A stretch of DNA of 64,000 bases. Origin: Campylobacter rectus (GTDB lineage Bacteria > Campylobacterota > Campylobacteria > Campylobacterales > Campylobacteraceae). Position numbers and translations under genes: made by a program. The notes under the pieces are model-generated. The model saw only the letters and a list, made by a program, of their open reading frames with translations. It was not told the origin of the DNA and made no database searches. Shown here one piece after another: positions 1 through 9,773 of the stretch; position 1 is the first letter of the stretch; every line of letters begins with the position of its first letter. Where the stretch lies: assembly GCF_004803795.1 (NCBI RefSeq), contig NZ_CP012543.1, positions 62,001-126,000 on the forward strand. The letters are read 5' to 3'.

Positions 1-959
1 TTAAATCTTAAAAATACCAAATCCGCATCGCTAAACGGCGAGCAAATGATAGCAAGTTTCCTTTTTGGCAGGAAAAAATCAAGCTCTTTTGTATAAAAAA
101 TCTGCTCGTTAAATTTGGCTAGCTCGCAAAAAACCGTGTTGTTAAAATTTTTAGCGAAGTCCTTTTTTAGACTTAGCGTGCTTTTAAAAGCAAAGTCATT
201 AAAATAAAGCCTCTTTGCGGCGTTTGGCTCATTAAATTTTTCCACTAGGCTAACCGCGCTCATGTTTTCTAGCTCGCTAAGCGCGCCGTAAACGCTATCT
301 TTTGAGATTTTTCGGGCGGATTTTAACGTGCTAAAAATCTCAAAAACGCTCACGTTTTGCGCCTGAGCCTTCGCGCACTCTTTTAGCACTGCTAGCTGCG
401 TGGCGGATAGAGACGATTTTAGCGCGATTTGCAGATTTACCGCGACGTTTTCGGCGTCGCCAAAGGCCGACGCGGGGCTCCTGCCGTGAAGTAAAAAGTG
501 GCTAAAAAGCGTCTCTGGATCGATCTTTTTTGAAAAAAAGGCGATAAACTCCTCGTAGTCTAAAAAATCCAAATTTAGCTCGCTAAAACCGCTCAAATTT
601 GCATCTCTAAATCGCGAGGCGACGATAAAATTTTGTAAATTTAGCTCTAAAATCAGCTCAAATTTATCCTGAAATCTCTGCTCGAAATCATCGATCGCTA
701 GAGTTTTTATCTGCGGATTTTGGCGTAAAAACTCTGGCAAATTTGATAAAATCTCATCCGCATCTATGCGAAGGTCGCCTAAATTTACATACAAAAATTC
801 TTTGCTCTCGTATGCGGCCAAAAAGCCTGTGATCAGCGATGTTTTGCCGCTTCCTATGCCGCCTTTTATCAGCGTTTTTAGCGCGGTGATCTCAAATTTT
901 CTATTTATAAATTTGATATTTTTCGGCGGGCTTTGATAAAGCGCGTTTAGAATTTGCAT
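1..959 (-). CDS. P-loop ATPase, partial (C-terminus outside window)
   Basis: The reading frame runs from an ATG at 959 down to base 1 with no stop, so at least 319 residues are present and the C-terminus is missing. Residues 33-40 read GGIGSGKT (Walker A) and about 87-91 read LAIDD, a plausible Walker B. The rest resembles the large group of bacterial ATPases that pair an AAA-like N-terminal domain with a winged-helix/DUF4143-like C-terminal half. Function is not assignable. It is divergent from the Sel1-type gene, so the two share the 960-1123 intergenic region with its homopolymer tract. Confidence 0.7.
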   Translation of the reverse strand, partial: MQILNALYQSPPKNIKFINRKFEITALKTLIKGGIGSGKTSLITGFLAAYESKEFLYVNLGDLRIDADEILSNLPEFLRQNPQIKTLAIDDFEQRFQDKFELILELNLQNFIVASRFRDANLSGFSELNLDFLDYEEFIAFFSKKIDPETLFSHFLLHGRSPASAFGDAENVAVNLQIALKSSLSATQLAVLKECAKAQAQNVSVFEIFSTLKSARKISKDSVYGALSELENMSAVSLVEKFNEPNAAKRLYFNDFAFKSTLSLKKDFAKNFNNTVFCELAKFNEQIFYTKELDFFLPKRKLAIICSPFSDADLVFLRF

Positions 960-1061
960 TTTTAGCCTTTAAAATTTGGAAAATTATAGCGAAGTTTCCT
1001 TGTAAAGAGGAAGCTAATTAAAATTTGACGCCAAAAAACAAGGGTAAATTTAACGATTTTT

Positions 1062-1092
1062 AAAAAAAAAAAAAGGGGGGGGGGGGTAGAAT
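1062..1092 (+). promoter_or_regulatory. A13-G12 homopolymer tract abutting a TAGAAT -10 box
   Basis: Thirteen A (1062-1074) are followed by twelve G (1075-1086) and then directly by TAGAAT (1087-1092), a good -10 box, 31 bases upstream of the Sel1-type gene start at 1124. The tract occupies where the -35/-10 spacer would lie. Poly-G tracts of this length are hypermutable in Campylobacter, so length change could switch or tune transcription. The geometry is seen; phase variation is inferred. Confidence 0.7.
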
Positions 1093-1123
1093 GCGTTAAA
1101 TTTTTATTTGAAAGGCGGATATT

Positions 1124-1771
1124 ATGAAAAAAATTACGGTTTTTGGTCTGATGTTAATAAGCGCTTTGGCGATAGACAATCCGATGGCAGATATACTAAA
1201 GGACTATGAAAACAAGTGTAATGCCGGAGACGAGATGGCGTGCGGCGTGGCGGGTGGAGTTTATGATTTTGCCTTTGAGGCGTACGGGGTAAAGCAAGAC
1301 TACGGCAAGGCGATGAAATTTTATAAAAAGGGTTGCGATAATGGAAACTACAGGTCGTGCAATAATCTAGGCTTTATGTACGAAAATGAAAAAGGCGTAA
1401 AGCGGGACTACAAAAAAGCGTTTGAGTTATATACTAAGTCTTGCGACATCGGAAACGACGCGCTCGGTTGTAGAAATCTCGGATTTTTGTATATCAATAA
1501 GCATGTTTCAGGCATAAATGAGAAGCAAGCGTTTTTGGAAGGAATTGGGCGTGTTAAAAAAAGCTGCGACATCACGCCGGATTTTACTGCTTGCAGATTT
1601 TTGGGCGATGTATACTTAGAATTAAATGAGAAAAACGACGCAATGAAATATTATCAAAGAGCATGTACTGCCGGGGCTACCGATAATGTTGTTCAATCTT
1701 TTGAAGAAGGCGTTAAGCTTTGGCAACTAACCTGCGGAATGTACGAACTTTTAAAGCAAGGCTCAAGGTAA
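1124..1771 (+). CDS. Sel1-repeat, cysteine-rich secreted protein (Hcp-like)
   Basis: A 215-residue protein with an N-terminal hydrophobic signal (MKKITVFGLMLISALA) followed by four or five Sel1-like helical repeats. Each repeat carries a Cys pair about eight residues apart (for example CNAGDEMAC, CDNGNYRSC), the pattern of the Helicobacter cysteine-rich proteins, in which each repeat is closed by a disulfide. It is probably periplasmic or secreted. The start is supported by AAAGG ahead of ATG. Expression is probably influenced by the A13G12 tract in its promoter. Partner or substrate is unknown. Confidence 0.8.
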   Translation: MKKITVFGLMLISALAIDNPMADILKDYENKCNAGDEMACGVAGGVYDFAFEAYGVKQDYGKAMKFYKKGCDNGNYRSCNNLGFMYENEKGVKRDYKKAFELYTKSCDIGNDALGCRNLGFLYINKHVSGINEKQAFLEGIGRVKKSCDITPDFTACRFLGDVYLELNEKNDAMKYYQRACTAGATDNVVQSFEEGVKLWQLTCGMYELLKQGSR

Positions 1772-1921
1772 TTATTTAAAATTTGGACACGATTTTTATC
1801 TGTCCAAATTTATCCCAAATCAAATTGAAAAATTTTGCCTTAAATTTCCAGCCAAATTTATAAAAACTTCCTTATAAAAAGGAAATAATTTTATTAAATT
1901 TCACCAAATTTGCTCAAAATA

Positions 1922-1950
1922 TTGACTTTAAAAAGCCATTTGGATAAAAT
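1922..1950 (+). promoter_or_regulatory. Putative promoter of the S10 operon
   Basis: TTGACT at 1922-1927 and GATAAAAT at 1943-1950 (16-base spacing) form the best sigma-70-like pair in the 296-base gap before rpsJ. The rest of the gap is AAATTT-rich and I see no gene in it. Confidence 0.45.
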
Positions 1951-2067
1951 CCGAGTCTCTTACATAAGTAAGAAGTCGTCGCGGTTTGCTTCTTTGGTCT
2001 TTGGCTTTGCTAAAGACGGCAAAAGAATGTCAAAATCGTGCGACAAGTTCTATTTAAAGGAAAGAAA

Positions 2068-2379
2068 ATGGAAAGAATTAGGCTTAAGCTTAAAGCTTAT
2101 GACCATAGAGTTCTCGACCGCACAGTTGCAGCCATAGTAGAAGCTGTCAAACGAACGGGCGCCGACGTCAGAGGTCCGGTGCCGATGCCTACGAAGATCA
2201 AACGCTACACGGTCTTAAAATCACCACACATCAACAAAGACTCACGCGAGCAGTTTGAAATGAGAATTCACGCTAGAATGCTAGATATCGTAGCGGCTAC
2301 GCCCGATACCGTCGACTCGCTAACAAAGCTTGACTTAGCCCCTGAGGTTAATGTCGAAGTCCGCGCGATGGGCAAATAA
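2068..2379 (+). CDS. rpsJ: 30S ribosomal protein S10
   Basis: Start [14 protein letters not shown], 103 residues, the usual length of S10. An in-frame ATG 30 bases upstream exists, but AAAGGAAAG precedes the ATG at 2068 and the protein then matches the family N-terminus. First gene of the S10 operon; in other bacteria S10 also joins NusA/B/E antitermination complexes. Fourteen bases separate it from rplC. Confidence 0.97.
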   Translation: MERIRLKLKAYDHRVLDRTVAAIVEAVKRTGADVRGPVPMPTKIKRYTVLKSPHINKDSREQFEMRIHARMLDIVAATPDTVDSLTKLDLAPEVNVEVRAMGK

Positions 2380-2393
2380 AGGCGAGGTGAAAG

Positions 2394-2972
2394 ATGGAAT
2401 ATATCGTAGAAAAAATAGGCATGAGCAGAACGGTAAATAACCCAAGCATCCCCGTTACGCTTCTAAAGGTCGTAAACGCTAAAGTTTGCGAAGTGAGCGA
2501 ATGCGGTAGCGCTATAGTAGCTTATGCTAAAGGTAAAGCAAAAAATAAAGCCATAGAGGGTCAGCAAAAAAAATATAGCCTAACGGCGGAATTTAATAAA
2601 TTCGCAACCCTACAAGTCGCCAATAAAGAGGCGGGCGATCTTGATTTTAGTCCGCTTAGCTCGGCTAAAATTTTAAAAGTTAGCTTCAGCTCAAAAGGTA
2701 AAGGCTATCAAGGCGTCGTGAAAAGACACGGCTTTGGCGGCGGTCCGAAAAGTCACGGTTCTCGCTTCCACAAAAGACACGGCTCTATCGGTAACCGCGA
2801 GTGGCCGGGACGCGTTCAGCCTGGTATGAAAATGGCTGGACACACCGGAAACGAAAAAGTTACCGTTAAAAACGAGATCGTAAGCTTTGACGCCGAAAAC
2901 GGAATTTTGGTTTTAAAAGGCAGCGTCGCTGGCTATAACGGCGCAATGGGCAGAATAAGGATAGTAAAATGA
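2394..2972 (+). CDS. rplC: 50S ribosomal protein L3
   Basis: 192 residues with the glycine/histidine-rich L3 segment ([21 protein letters not shown]) around residues 113-132 that reaches toward the peptidyl-transferase centre. Its stop overlaps the rplD start as ATGA (2969-2972), indicating translational coupling. Confidence 0.97.
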   Translation: MEYIVEKIGMSRTVNNPSIPVTLLKVVNAKVCEVSECGSAIVAYAKGKAKNKAIEGQQKKYSLTAEFNKFATLQVANKEAGDLDFSPLSSAKILKVSFSSKGKGYQGVVKRHGFGGGPKSHGSRFHKRHGSIGNREWPGRVQPGMKMAGHTGNEKVTVKNEIVSFDAENGILVLKGSVAGYNGAMGRIRIVK

Positions 2973-3583
2973 GTAAAGTTTGCGTATTAAACGAAAAATT
3001 TGAAAAAGCTAGCGAGCTTGATCTGCCGGCTAATTACGCCCAGATCAACCCTCACAACCTATATCTTTACGTTAAGTCTTATTTGTCCGGTATGCGTTCA
3101 AATTCGGCTCACACCAAAACCAGAGCTTTCGTAAGCGGCGGCGGTAAAAAACCGTGGAGACAAAAAGGTCGCGGCGGCGCTAGAGCGGGCTCAACCAGAA
3201 CTAACGTCTGGGTAGGCGGCGCAGTGGCGTTTGGTCCGAGCAACGAGCGAAACTATTTCCAAAAGGTCAATAAAAAGCAAAAAAGATTGGCGCTTGAGTT
3301 CGCGCTAAACGAAAAAGCTAACGCGGGTAAAATTTTCGCGGTAGATAGCATAGAGATCGCAAGCGGTAAGACTAAAGACGCTGCTAAAGTAATCAGCGCG
3401 TTAAATTTGAGAGACGCTTTGGTCGTAAAAGATCTGCTTGACGACAACACGCTATTGGCGTTTAGAAATTTATCAAACTGCTATCTAATCGATGCGAGCG
3501 AGATAAACGCTTATTTAGTGGCGACTTACGGTGCCATCGTTATCGAGAAGGCCGCACTTGAATCTATAATAAAAGAGGGCTGA
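2969..3583 (+). CDS. rplD: 50S ribosomal protein L4
   Basis: 204 residues. The L4 loop signature [19 protein letters not shown] lies near residues 51-70; this extended loop lines the peptide exit tunnel. Coupled to rplC by a 4-base overlap and one base from rplW. Confidence 0.97.
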   Translation: MSKVCVLNEKFEKASELDLPANYAQINPHNLYLYVKSYLSGMRSNSAHTKTRAFVSGGGKKPWRQKGRGGARAGSTRTNVWVGGAVAFGPSNERNYFQKVNKKQKRLALEFALNEKANAGKIFAVDSIEIASGKTKDAAKVISALNLRDALVVKDLLDDNTLLAFRNLSNCYLIDASEINAYLVATYGAIVIEKAALESIIKEG

Positions 3584-3584
3584 A

Positions 3585-3866
3585 ATGGCAGATATAACTG
3601 ATATCAAAACGATTTTATATACGGAAAAAACTCTCGGTCTTCAAGAGCAAGGCGTGGTCGTCATACAAACTTCGCCTAAGATGACTAAAAACAGGCTGAA
3701 AGAAATTTTGAAAGAGTATTTTGGAGTAACGCCGCTTCGCGTAAATTCGCTTAGAATCGACGGAAAAGTTAAGCGTTTCAAAGGAAGAGAAGGACAACGA
3801 AGCGAGATAAAGAAATTTTACGTTAAGTTGCCTGAAGGCTCAAGCCTAGAAAATGTGGAGGCGTAA
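3585..3866 (+). CDS. rplW: 50S ribosomal protein L23
   Basis: 93 residues beginning [16 protein letters not shown], matching L23, which sits at the tunnel exit and is the docking site of trigger factor and SRP in other bacteria. Stop TAA (3864-3866) is one base before the rplB start. Confidence 0.96.
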   Translation: MADITDIKTILYTEKTLGLQEQGVVVIQTSPKMTKNRLKEILKEYFGVTPLRVNSLRIDGKVKRFKGREGQRSEIKKFYVKLPEGSSLENVEA

Positions 3867-3867
3867 G

Positions 3868-4698
3868 ATGGCGATAAAAACCTATAAACCTTATACACCT
3901 AGCCGCAGATTTATGACGGGCTTATCGAGCGAGGATATCACCGCTAAACCTAGCGTGAGAAGCTTGCTTGTAAAGATCCCTGTAAGCGGCGGTAGAAATA
4001 GCAACGGAAGAATAACTTCCAGACATAAAGAAGGCGGAGCGAAGAAACTTTATAGAATCATCGACTTTAAACGCCGCAAATTCGGTATCGAAGGTAAAGT
4101 CGAAGCTATCGAGTATGATCCGAACAGAAACTGCCGCATCGCGCTTATCGCTTATAAAGACGGCGAAAAACGCTATATCATCAGACCAAACGGGCTAAAC
4201 GTTGGCGATACCGTAGCGGCAGCCGAGGCGGGCCTAGACATAAAACCCGGCAATGCGATGAAACTAAGAAACATCCCGGTGGGTACTATCGTGCACAACG
4301 TGGAGCTAAAGCCAGGTAAGGGCGCTCAGATGGCTCGTTCAGCCGGCGGTTACGCTCAGTTAATGGGTAAAGAGGAAAAATACGTAATGCTTCGTTTGCC
4401 AAGCGGCGAAATGAGACAAGTGCTCGCAGAGTGCATGGCTAGTATCGGCGTAGTCGGTAACGAAGATTGGGCCAACGTAACTATCGGTAAAGCCGGACGT
4501 AATCGCCACAGAGGTATCCGTCCTCAAACTCGCGGTTCTGCGATGAACCCGGTAGATCACCCGCACGGCGGTGGTGAGGGCAAGAAAAACTCGGGCCGTC
4601 ATCCTGTTACTCCATGGGGTAAACCGACCAAAGGTGCTAAGACTCGCCGCAAGAAGGCTAGCGATAAGCTTATAATTTCAAGAAGGAAAGGTAAATAG
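3868..4698 (+). CDS. rplB: 50S ribosomal protein L2
   Basis: 276 residues. Contains the L2 C-terminal signature [14 protein letters not shown], whose His contributes to the peptidyl-transferase region. I chose the ATG at 3868 ([15 protein letters not shown]) over an in-frame ATG 15 bases upstream because it gives the conserved N-terminus and the upstream ATG lies inside rplW. Confidence 0.97.
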   Translation: MAIKTYKPYTPSRRFMTGLSSEDITAKPSVRSLLVKIPVSGGRNSNGRITSRHKEGGAKKLYRIIDFKRRKFGIEGKVEAIEYDPNRNCRIALIAYKDGEKRYIIRPNGLNVGDTVAAAEAGLDIKPGNAMKLRNIPVGTIVHNVELKPGKGAQMARSAGGYAQLMGKEEKYVMLRLPSGEMRQVLAECMASIGVVGNEDWANVTIGKAGRNRHRGIRPQTRGSAMNPVDHPHGGGEGKKNSGRHPVTPWGKPTKGAKTRRKKASDKLIISRRKGK

Positions 4699-4700
4699 AG

Positions 4701-4982
4701 ATGGCAAGATCACTCAAAAAAGGACCTTTTGTCGATGAGCATGTAATGAAAAAAGTCGTTGTCGCTAAAAAAGCGGGCGACAACAAGCCTATAAAAACAT
4801 GGTCTAGACGCAGCACGATAGTGCCTGAAATGATAGGCCTAACGTTTAACGTTCACAACGGCAAGAGCTTCATTCCAGTATATGTTACGGAAAACCACAT
4901 CGGATATAAATTAGGCGAATTTGCTCCTACGCGCACATTTAAGGGTCACAAAGGCTCGGTGCAAAAGAAAATCGGTAAGTAA
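4701..4982 (+). CDS. rpsS: 30S ribosomal protein S19
   Basis: 93 residues starting [15 protein letters not shown] with the conserved [13 protein letters not shown]-type segment (here [16 protein letters not shown]), the part of S19 that contacts the A-site tRNA region in the 30S head. Tightly spaced between rplB and rplV. Confidence 0.97.
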   Translation: MARSLKKGPFVDEHVMKKVVVAKKAGDNKPIKTWSRRSTIVPEMIGLTFNVHNGKSFIPVYVTENHIGYKLGEFAPTRTFKGHKGSVQKKIGK

Positions 4983-4991
4983 GGGGATAAG

Positions 4992-5324
4992 ATGAGCAAA
5001 TCAATTATTAAATTCGTAAGATTATCTCCGACTAAAGCCAGACTAATCGCAAGAGAAGTGCAAGGCATGAACGCCGAATTTGCGCTGGCTAGCCTTAGTT
5101 TTATGCCAAACCGCGGCGCCAAATTTATCGCTACGGCTATCAGCTCGGCGGTAGCTAACGGCGGATTCGAGCCTGAAGAGGTTATCGTGAAAAGCTGCCG
5201 CGTGGATGCGGGTCCGGTATTAAAAAGATTTAGACCGCGAGCGAGAGGAAGCGCAAGCAGAATCCGCAAACCGACTTCTCATATCTTAGTAGAAGTATCT
5301 AAACCTGAAAAGAAGGAAGCGTAA
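4992..5324 (+). CDS. rplV: 50S ribosomal protein L22
   Basis: 110 residues. Has the L22 features: [18 protein letters not shown] near the N-terminus and the [17 protein letters not shown] hairpin that lines the exit tunnel (the macrolide-resistance loop region). One base separates it from rpsC. Confidence 0.97.
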   Translation: MSKSIIKFVRLSPTKARLIAREVQGMNAEFALASLSFMPNRGAKFIATAISSAVANGGFEPEEVIVKSCRVDAGPVLKRFRPRARGSASRIRKPTSHILVEVSKPEKKEA

Positions 5325-5325
5325 T

Positions 5326-6027
5326 ATGGGTCAGAAAGTAAATCCGATAGGTCTAAGACTAGGAATAAACCGTAACTGGGAGTCAAGATGGTTTCCCGCT
5401 AAAGGAAATTTGGCTGAAAATATCGGCGAAGACTACAAAATTCGCGCTTTTTTGAAAAAGAAACTTTACTACGCGGGCGTTTCTCAAATTTTGATCGAAA
5501 GAACCGCTAAGAAAATCCGCGTAACCGTCGTAGCGGCTCGCCCCGGTATTATCATCGGCAAAAAGGGCTCTGACGTAGAGAAGCTTAAAGAAGACATCCA
5601 AAAGCTGATCAACAAAGAAGTAAATGTAAATATCAAAGAAGAAAGAAAAGCTCAAGCTTCGGCTCAGCTAGCTGCGGAAAACGTAGCGATGCAGCTCGAA
5701 AAACGCGTTGCGTTTAGACGCGCGATGAAAAAAGTGATCCAAGGCGCTCAAAAATCAGGCGCTAAAGGTATCAAAATTTCAGTCGCGGGACGTCTTGGCG
5801 GCGCTGAGATCGCTAGAACAGAGTGGTACTTAGAGGGTCGCGTTCCGCTTCATACTCTAAGAGCCAAGATCGATTACGGCGTTGCCGAAGCGCATACGAC
5901 TTATGGAAACATAGGTATAAAAGTGTGGATATTTAAAGGCGAAGTTCTTCAAAAAGGCGTTCAACCTGAAAAGAACGAAGAAGAAAAAACCGATAAAAAA
6001 CCGCGCAGAGCAAGAAGAGGTAAATAA
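5326..6027 (+). CDS. rpsC: 30S ribosomal protein S3
   Basis: 233 residues. N-terminal [15 protein letters not shown] domain with the GKKG loop at residues 78-81, and S3 C-terminal domain ending in a lysine/arginine-rich tail. S3 forms part of the mRNA entry pore. Confidence 0.97.
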   Translation: MGQKVNPIGLRLGINRNWESRWFPAKGNLAENIGEDYKIRAFLKKKLYYAGVSQILIERTAKKIRVTVVAARPGIIIGKKGSDVEKLKEDIQKLINKEVNVNIKEERKAQASAQLAAENVAMQLEKRVAFRRAMKKVIQGAQKSGAKGIKISVAGRLGGAEIARTEWYLEGRVPLHTLRAKIDYGVAEAHTTYGNIGIKVWIFKGEVLQKGVQPEKNEEEKTDKKPRRARRGK

Positions 6028-6029
6028 TC

Positions 6030-6455
6030 ATGTTGATGCCAAAACGAACTAAATTTCGCAAACAAATGAAAGGCAGAAACCGCGGTAAAGCTACTCGCGG
6101 CGCCAATCTTGCTATGGGCGAGATCGGGATAAAAGCCGTAGAAGCCGGCCGCGTAAATTCGCGCCAGATCGAAGCGGCTCGTGTGGCTCTAACTCGCCAC
6201 GTAAAACGCCAGGCTAAAACTTGGATCAGAGTTTTCCCTGATAAGCCGCTAACCAAAAAACCTCTACAAACTCGTATGGGTAAAGGTAAAGCAGGAATCG
6301 AAGAGTGGGTTATGAATATAAAACCGGGTCGTATAATAGTCGAAATGGCGGGCGTAGATGAGGAATTGGCGCGAGAAGCTCTAACTCTAGCCATCCACAA
6401 ACTTCCGTTTAAGACTAAAATCGTAACGCGAGAGAGTGAAAATGAAATATACTGA
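6030..6455 (+). CDS. rplP: 50S ribosomal protein L16
   Basis: 141 residues starting [16 protein letters not shown], the standard L16 N-terminus. Contains the [12 protein letters not shown]-type core ([14 protein letters not shown]). Its last codons overlap rpmC by 14 bases, so rpmC is translated by coupling. Confidence 0.97.
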   Translation: MLMPKRTKFRKQMKGRNRGKATRGANLAMGEIGIKAVEAGRVNSRQIEAARVALTRHVKRQAKTWIRVFPDKPLTKKPLQTRMGKGKAGIEEWVMNIKPGRIIVEMAGVDEELAREALTLAIHKLPFKTKIVTRESENEIY

Positions 6456-6627
6456 TATTAAAGACAAAAGCGTTGCAGAACTTAACGCGTTATTGAAAGA
6501 GAAAAAGGTGCTTTTATTTACTTTAAGACAAAAGCTAAAAACTATGCAGCTAAGCAACCCTAACGAGATTAGCGCCGTCCGCAAGGAAATAGCGCAAATC
6601 AACACTGCAATTAGCGCTTCAAAGTAA
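6442..6627 (+). CDS. rpmC: 50S ribosomal protein L29
   Basis: 61 residues ([20 protein letters not shown]), the usual short two-helix L29. The ATG at 6442 is preferred to an in-frame ATG six bases upstream because GAGAG is better placed and the family begins MKY. Overlaps the end of rplP. Confidence 0.95.
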   Translation: MKYTDIKDKSVAELNALLKEKKVLLFTLRQKLKTMQLSNPNEISAVRKEIAQINTAISASK

Positions 6628-6637
6628 GGGGTGAGAA

Positions 6638-6889
6638 ATGGCATTTAAAAGAGAAATTCAAGGTGTCGTTTTACAAAAGGCCGGCGATAAGACGGCTACG
6701 ATTTTGGTTGAGAGACGCGTTATGCACCCAAGATACCACAAATTCGTAAAACGCTTTAAAAAATATATGATTCACGACGAAAAGAACGAAACAAAAGCTG
6801 GCGATACGGTCGTAGCTATCGAATGCAGACCGCTAAGCGCGAGAAAATCTTTCCGCTTAAAGACTATTTTAGCGACGGGGGTTGAGTAA
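6638..6889 (+). CDS. rpsQ: 30S ribosomal protein S17
   Basis: 83 residues, OB-fold family; contains the signature [20 protein letters not shown]. Stop TAA overlaps the rplN ATG by one base (TAATG). Confidence 0.97.
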   Translation: MAFKREIQGVVLQKAGDKTATILVERRVMHPRYHKFVKRFKKYMIHDEKNETKAGDTVVAIECRPLSARKSFRLKTILATGVE

Positions 6890-7257
6890 TGATACAATCT
6901 TTTACGAGGCTTGCAGTCGCCGACAATAGCGGCGCGAAAGAGCTAATGTGCATTAAGGTTTTAGGCGGCAGCAAGAGAAGATACGCGACGCTTGGCGACG
7001 TCATCATCTGCTCGGTCAAAAAGGCGCTTCCAAACGGTAAGATCAAAAAAGGTCAAGTGGTAAAAGCGGTCGTCGTTAGAACTAAAAAAGAGGTCCAAAG
7101 AGATAACGGCTCGCTAATCCGCTTCGACGAAAACGCAGCCGTAATCCTAGATAACAAACGCGAGCCTATCGGTACTCGTATCTTTGGACCGGTCGGCCGT
7201 GAGGTTAGATACGCTAACTTTATGAAAATCGTTTCGCTTGCTCCGGAGGTGTTATAA
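6889..7257 (+). CDS. rplN: 50S ribosomal protein L14
   Basis: 122 residues, the invariant L14 length, starting [18 protein letters not shown] and containing the signature region around [14 protein letters not shown]. One-base overlaps with rpsQ and rplX. Confidence 0.97.
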   Translation: MIQSFTRLAVADNSGAKELMCIKVLGGSKRRYATLGDVIICSVKKALPNGKIKKGQVVKAVVVRTKKEVQRDNGSLIRFDENAAVILDNKREPIGTRIFGPVGREVRYANFMKIVSLAPEVL

Positions 7258-7493
7258 TGGCTAACGTTAAATTTAAAGTAAAAAAAGGCGATACCGTTAA
7301 GATCATCGCAGGCGACGACAAAGGTAAAACAGGTAAAATTTTATCCGTCCTAGCCAAAAAAGGACAAGTCATCGTCGAGGGCTGCAAGGTAGCTAAAAAA
7401 GCTATAAAACCTAGCGAAAAGACCCCAAACGGCGGCTTTATCAATAAAGAGATGCCTATAGATATCTCAAACGTTGCAAAAGTTGAGGGCTGA
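7257..7493 (+). CDS. rplX: 50S ribosomal protein L24
   Basis: 78 residues with an N-terminal KOW motif ([21 protein letters not shown]), the assembly-initiating L24. Shorter than the E. coli protein (about 104) but the short form is usual in Campylobacter, as far as I recall. Confidence 0.96.
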   Translation: MANVKFKVKKGDTVKIIAGDDKGKTGKILSVLAKKGQVIVEGCKVAKKAIKPSEKTPNGGFINKEMPIDISNVAKVEG

Positions 7494-7495
7494 AA

Positions 7496-8041
7496 ATGAA
7501 TAGATTAAAAGCTAAATATAACGAGGTCGTAAAGCCTGCTTTGGCTAAAGAATTCGACATCAAAAATCCTATGCTGATCCCTGCGATCGAAAAAATCGTG
7601 ATAAGCGTAGGCGCTGGCGAATCGGCTAAAGATCAAAAGCAACTTCAAAACATCGCCGATACTATTTCGCTAATCGCAGGACAAAAAGCCGTAGTTACCG
7701 ATGCTAAAAAATCGGTTGCAGGCTTTAAAGTGCGCGAGGGATTTCCCGTCGGCGTAAAAGTAACGCTTAGAAAAGAGAATATGTTTGCGTTTTTAGACAA
7801 ACTAATCTCTATCGCGCTACCGAGAGTTAAGGACTTTAGGGGTCTTGCTAAAGACGGCTTTGATGGACGCGGAAACTACAACTTCGGTCTTAACGAGCAG
7901 CTAATGTTCCCGGAGGTCGAGTATGATAAGATTCTACGCACTCACGGTATGAATATAGTTATAGTCACGACGACAAACAGCGACAAAGAGGCATTCAAAT
8001 TGCTTGAGCTATTTGGTTTGCCGTTTGCGAAAGGAAAGTAA
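7496..8041 (+). CDS. rplE: 50S ribosomal protein L5
   Basis: 181 residues with the L5 signature [16 protein letters not shown] and the C-terminal [26 protein letters not shown]5 binds 5S rRNA and helps it dock. One base separates its stop from the rpsN start. Confidence 0.97.
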   Translation: MNRLKAKYNEVVKPALAKEFDIKNPMLIPAIEKIVISVGAGESAKDQKQLQNIADTISLIAGQKAVVTDAKKSVAGFKVREGFPVGVKVTLRKENMFAFLDKLISIALPRVKDFRGLAKDGFDGRGNYNFGLNEQLMFPEVEYDKILRTHGMNIVIVTTTNSDKEAFKLLELFGLPFAKGK

Positions 8042-8042
8042 T

Positions 8043-8228
8043 ATGGCGAAAAAATCAATGATAGCAAAGGCTGCCAGAAAGCCTAAATTTACGGTTCGCG
8101 GCTATACGAGATGCCAAATTTGCGGACGTCCGCATTCGGTTTATAAAGATTTTGGAATTTGCCGCGTATGCCTAAGAAAAATGGCCAACGAAGGACTAAT
8201 CCCGGGTCTAAAAAAAGCAAGCTGGTAA
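8043..8228 (+). CDS. rpsN: 30S ribosomal protein S14, zinc-binding type
   Basis: 61 residues beginning [16 protein letters not shown], with a four-cysteine zinc ribbon (C24, C27, C40, C43). This is the short C+ (type Z) S14. The start at 8043 is chosen over an in-frame ATG 39 bases upstream inside rplE because it gives the family length. Confidence 0.96.
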   Translation: MAKKSMIAKAARKPKFTVRGYTRCQICGRPHSVYKDFGICRVCLRKMANEGLIPGLKKASW

Positions 8229-8237
8229 GGAAGAGAA

Positions 8238-8633
8238 ATGTTAAACGACTTAATTTCAGACGGACTAACTCGCATTAGAAACGCCGCGATGAGAAGACTC
8301 GAGACTACGAAGCTTCTTCATTCAAACGTCGTCGAGGCTACTTTATCTATCCTTGCGGCTAAAGGCTATATCGAGAGCTACAACGTCGTAGAAGAAGATA
8401 AAAAGAAATTTATAAACGTAGTTTTAAAATACGACGAGCACGGCAGAAGCGTGATTAACGAGCTTAAGCGCGTATCAAGCCCGGGTCGCCGCGTTTATAA
8501 GGGAAAAGACGAGATCAAGAGATTTAAAAACGGCTACGGAACGATCATCGTTAGCACCAGCAAAGGCGTTTTGAGTAACGAAGATGCCCACAAAGCTGGC
8601 GTAGGCGGCGAAATCCTCTGCTCTGTGTGGTAA
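8238..8633 (+). CDS. rpsH: 30S ribosomal protein S8
   Basis: 131 residues, ending with the S8 signature [21 protein letters not shown]...GEILCSVW. In E. coli S8 is the translational repressor of the spc operon. Immediately after its stop lies a perfect 12-bp hairpin and an unusual 590-base non-coding gap before rplF. Confidence 0.97.
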   Translation: MLNDLISDGLTRIRNAAMRRLETTKLLHSNVVEATLSILAAKGYIESYNVVEEDKKKFINVVLKYDEHGRSVINELKRVSSPGRRVYKGKDEIKRFKNGYGTIIVSTSKGVLSNEDAHKAGVGGEILCSVW

Positions 8634-8637
8634 TTGT

Positions 8638-8664
8638 CCAAAACGCTACGGGGTAGCGTTTTGG
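8638..8664 (+). terminator. 12-bp perfect hairpin directly after rpsH
   Basis: CCAAAACGCTAC (8638-8649) and GTAGCGTTTTGG (8653-8664) are exact inverted repeats with a GGG loop, starting four bases after the rpsH stop. There is no T-run after it, so it may attenuate, protect an mRNA 3' end, or act in processing rather than terminate fully. Confidence 0.6.
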
Positions 8665-8900
8665 ATTACCTTGAAATGAAGCTTGAAGCGGTGAGCTTAC
8701 CGGATTTACAGCGGGGCATCGTTGTTGCATCCTTGAAAATGTAATCTAATTCGGTAGGCTTGTCGCATTTACGGCGGGGTAGCGTTTTAGATTACCTTGG
8801 AATGAAGCTTAAACGATAGGCTTGTTGTATTTGCAACTGCGACATCGTTTTTGCATTTTTGAAACGAAATTTGACTCGGTAGGTTTTCGTAATTTATAAA
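8649..8900 (+). repeat. Imperfect 126-bp tandem duplication
   Basis: A copy starting at 8649 (CGGGGTAGCGTTTTGGATTA) recurs at 8775 (CGGGGTAGCGTTTTAGATTA), period 126. Matches continue through CCTTGAAATGAAGCTT, GCATCGTT..TTGCAT..TTGAAA and TTCGGTAGG (second copy CTCGGTAGG). Divergence is perhaps a quarter of positions. The second copy lacks the left arm of the hairpin. Confidence 0.75.
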
Positions 8901-9226
8901 ATTTACGAAAAATTCTGCCGTCAAATTTTTAAAATTTAAAAATAGGAAGCTCAAATTTGACGCTGCAAAAGCATCAAATTTAAAATGCTTCCCAAATTTA
9001 GCTCGGTTTGTAAATTTACCCAAATTTGCCAAAGCTAAATTTAAAAACGACGATGTCAAATTTGACGTTAAATTTTGGAAAGTAACCCCAAAAACAAGTC
9101 AAATTTGACGAGAAAATTAAAGTGTTTGAAGCGGTTTTTTATCGCTTCGATTCATTTCTATTTTTATGGTATTGCGGTATCCATTCGTAAAAGTAGACAT
9201 ACCCTAGACAAGTAAAAAGGAAAAAA

Positions 9227-9763
9227 ATGTCACGTATAGGAAAACAGCCGATAGCTATTCCAAGCGGAGTAGAGGTCAGCGTAGAAGGCAACGTCCTTAA
9301 ATTTAAAAAAGGCGCTCATTTAAAAGAGCTTGACACAAAAGGGCACGTAGACGTCAAGGTCGAAGATGCTCACATAGTATTTTCTCCAAAGAGCGACGAG
9401 AGACAAGATAGAGCCTACTGGGGCACTTATAGAGCGCTTGCAAACAATATCGTCATCGGCATCACAAAAGGTTTTGTTCGCCAGCTTGAGATCAACGGCG
9501 TCGGTTACAAAGCCGCTGCTAAAGGCCAAGTGCTTGAACTTACTTTAGGATTTTCTCACCCGATAAATCACGAAGTGCCAAAAGGCGTTGAAATCAGCGT
9601 AGAGAAAAATATCATCACTATTAAAGGCGACGATAAGCAAGTGGTAGGTCAGATCGCGGCTCAAGTCAGGGCGTATAGACCGCCTGAACCGTATAAGGGT
9701 AAAGGCGTTAAATACGTAGAAGAGCGCATCATCCGCAAAGCCGGTAAGACATCTAAGAAGTAA
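9227..9763 (+). CDS. rplF: 50S ribosomal protein L6
   Basis: 178 residues from [14 protein letters not shown] to the C-terminal signature [22 protein letters not shown]. Preceded by AAAAGGAAAA. It restarts the spc operon after the 590-base gap, so either transcription reads through the gap or a promoter lies in it. Confidence 0.97.
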   Translation: MSRIGKQPIAIPSGVEVSVEGNVLKFKKGAHLKELDTKGHVDVKVEDAHIVFSPKSDERQDRAYWGTYRALANNIVIGITKGFVRQLEINGVGYKAAAKGQVLELTLGFSHPINHEVPKGVEISVEKNIITIKGDDKQVVGQIAAQVRAYRPPEPYKGKGVKYVEERIIRKAGKTSKK

Positions 9764-9773
9764 GGGATAGATA

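Larger units (their letters stand above)
8634..9226. other. Non-coding gap inside the spc operon
   Basis: 593 bases with no supportable gene between rpsH and rplF, genes that are normally a few bases apart. It holds the rpsH-proximal hairpin, a 126-bp tandem duplication, AAATTT-rich DNA, and near 9127-9147 a GAAGCG/CGCTTC hairpin. An open frame on the minus strand (8787-9059) is made of the AAATTT word in Phe/Lys/Asn codons and I do not accept it. Confidence 0.7.

Noticed and set aside
1910-2137. 75-codon plus-strand frame before rpsJ
   Set aside because: Overlaps the likely S10 promoter and the rpsJ start in another frame; no RBS or family resemblance.
8787-9059. 90-codon minus-strand open frame in the rpsH-rplF gap
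   Set aside because: Composed of Phe/Lys/Asn codons from AAATTT repeats, no RBS, overlaps the tandem duplication.
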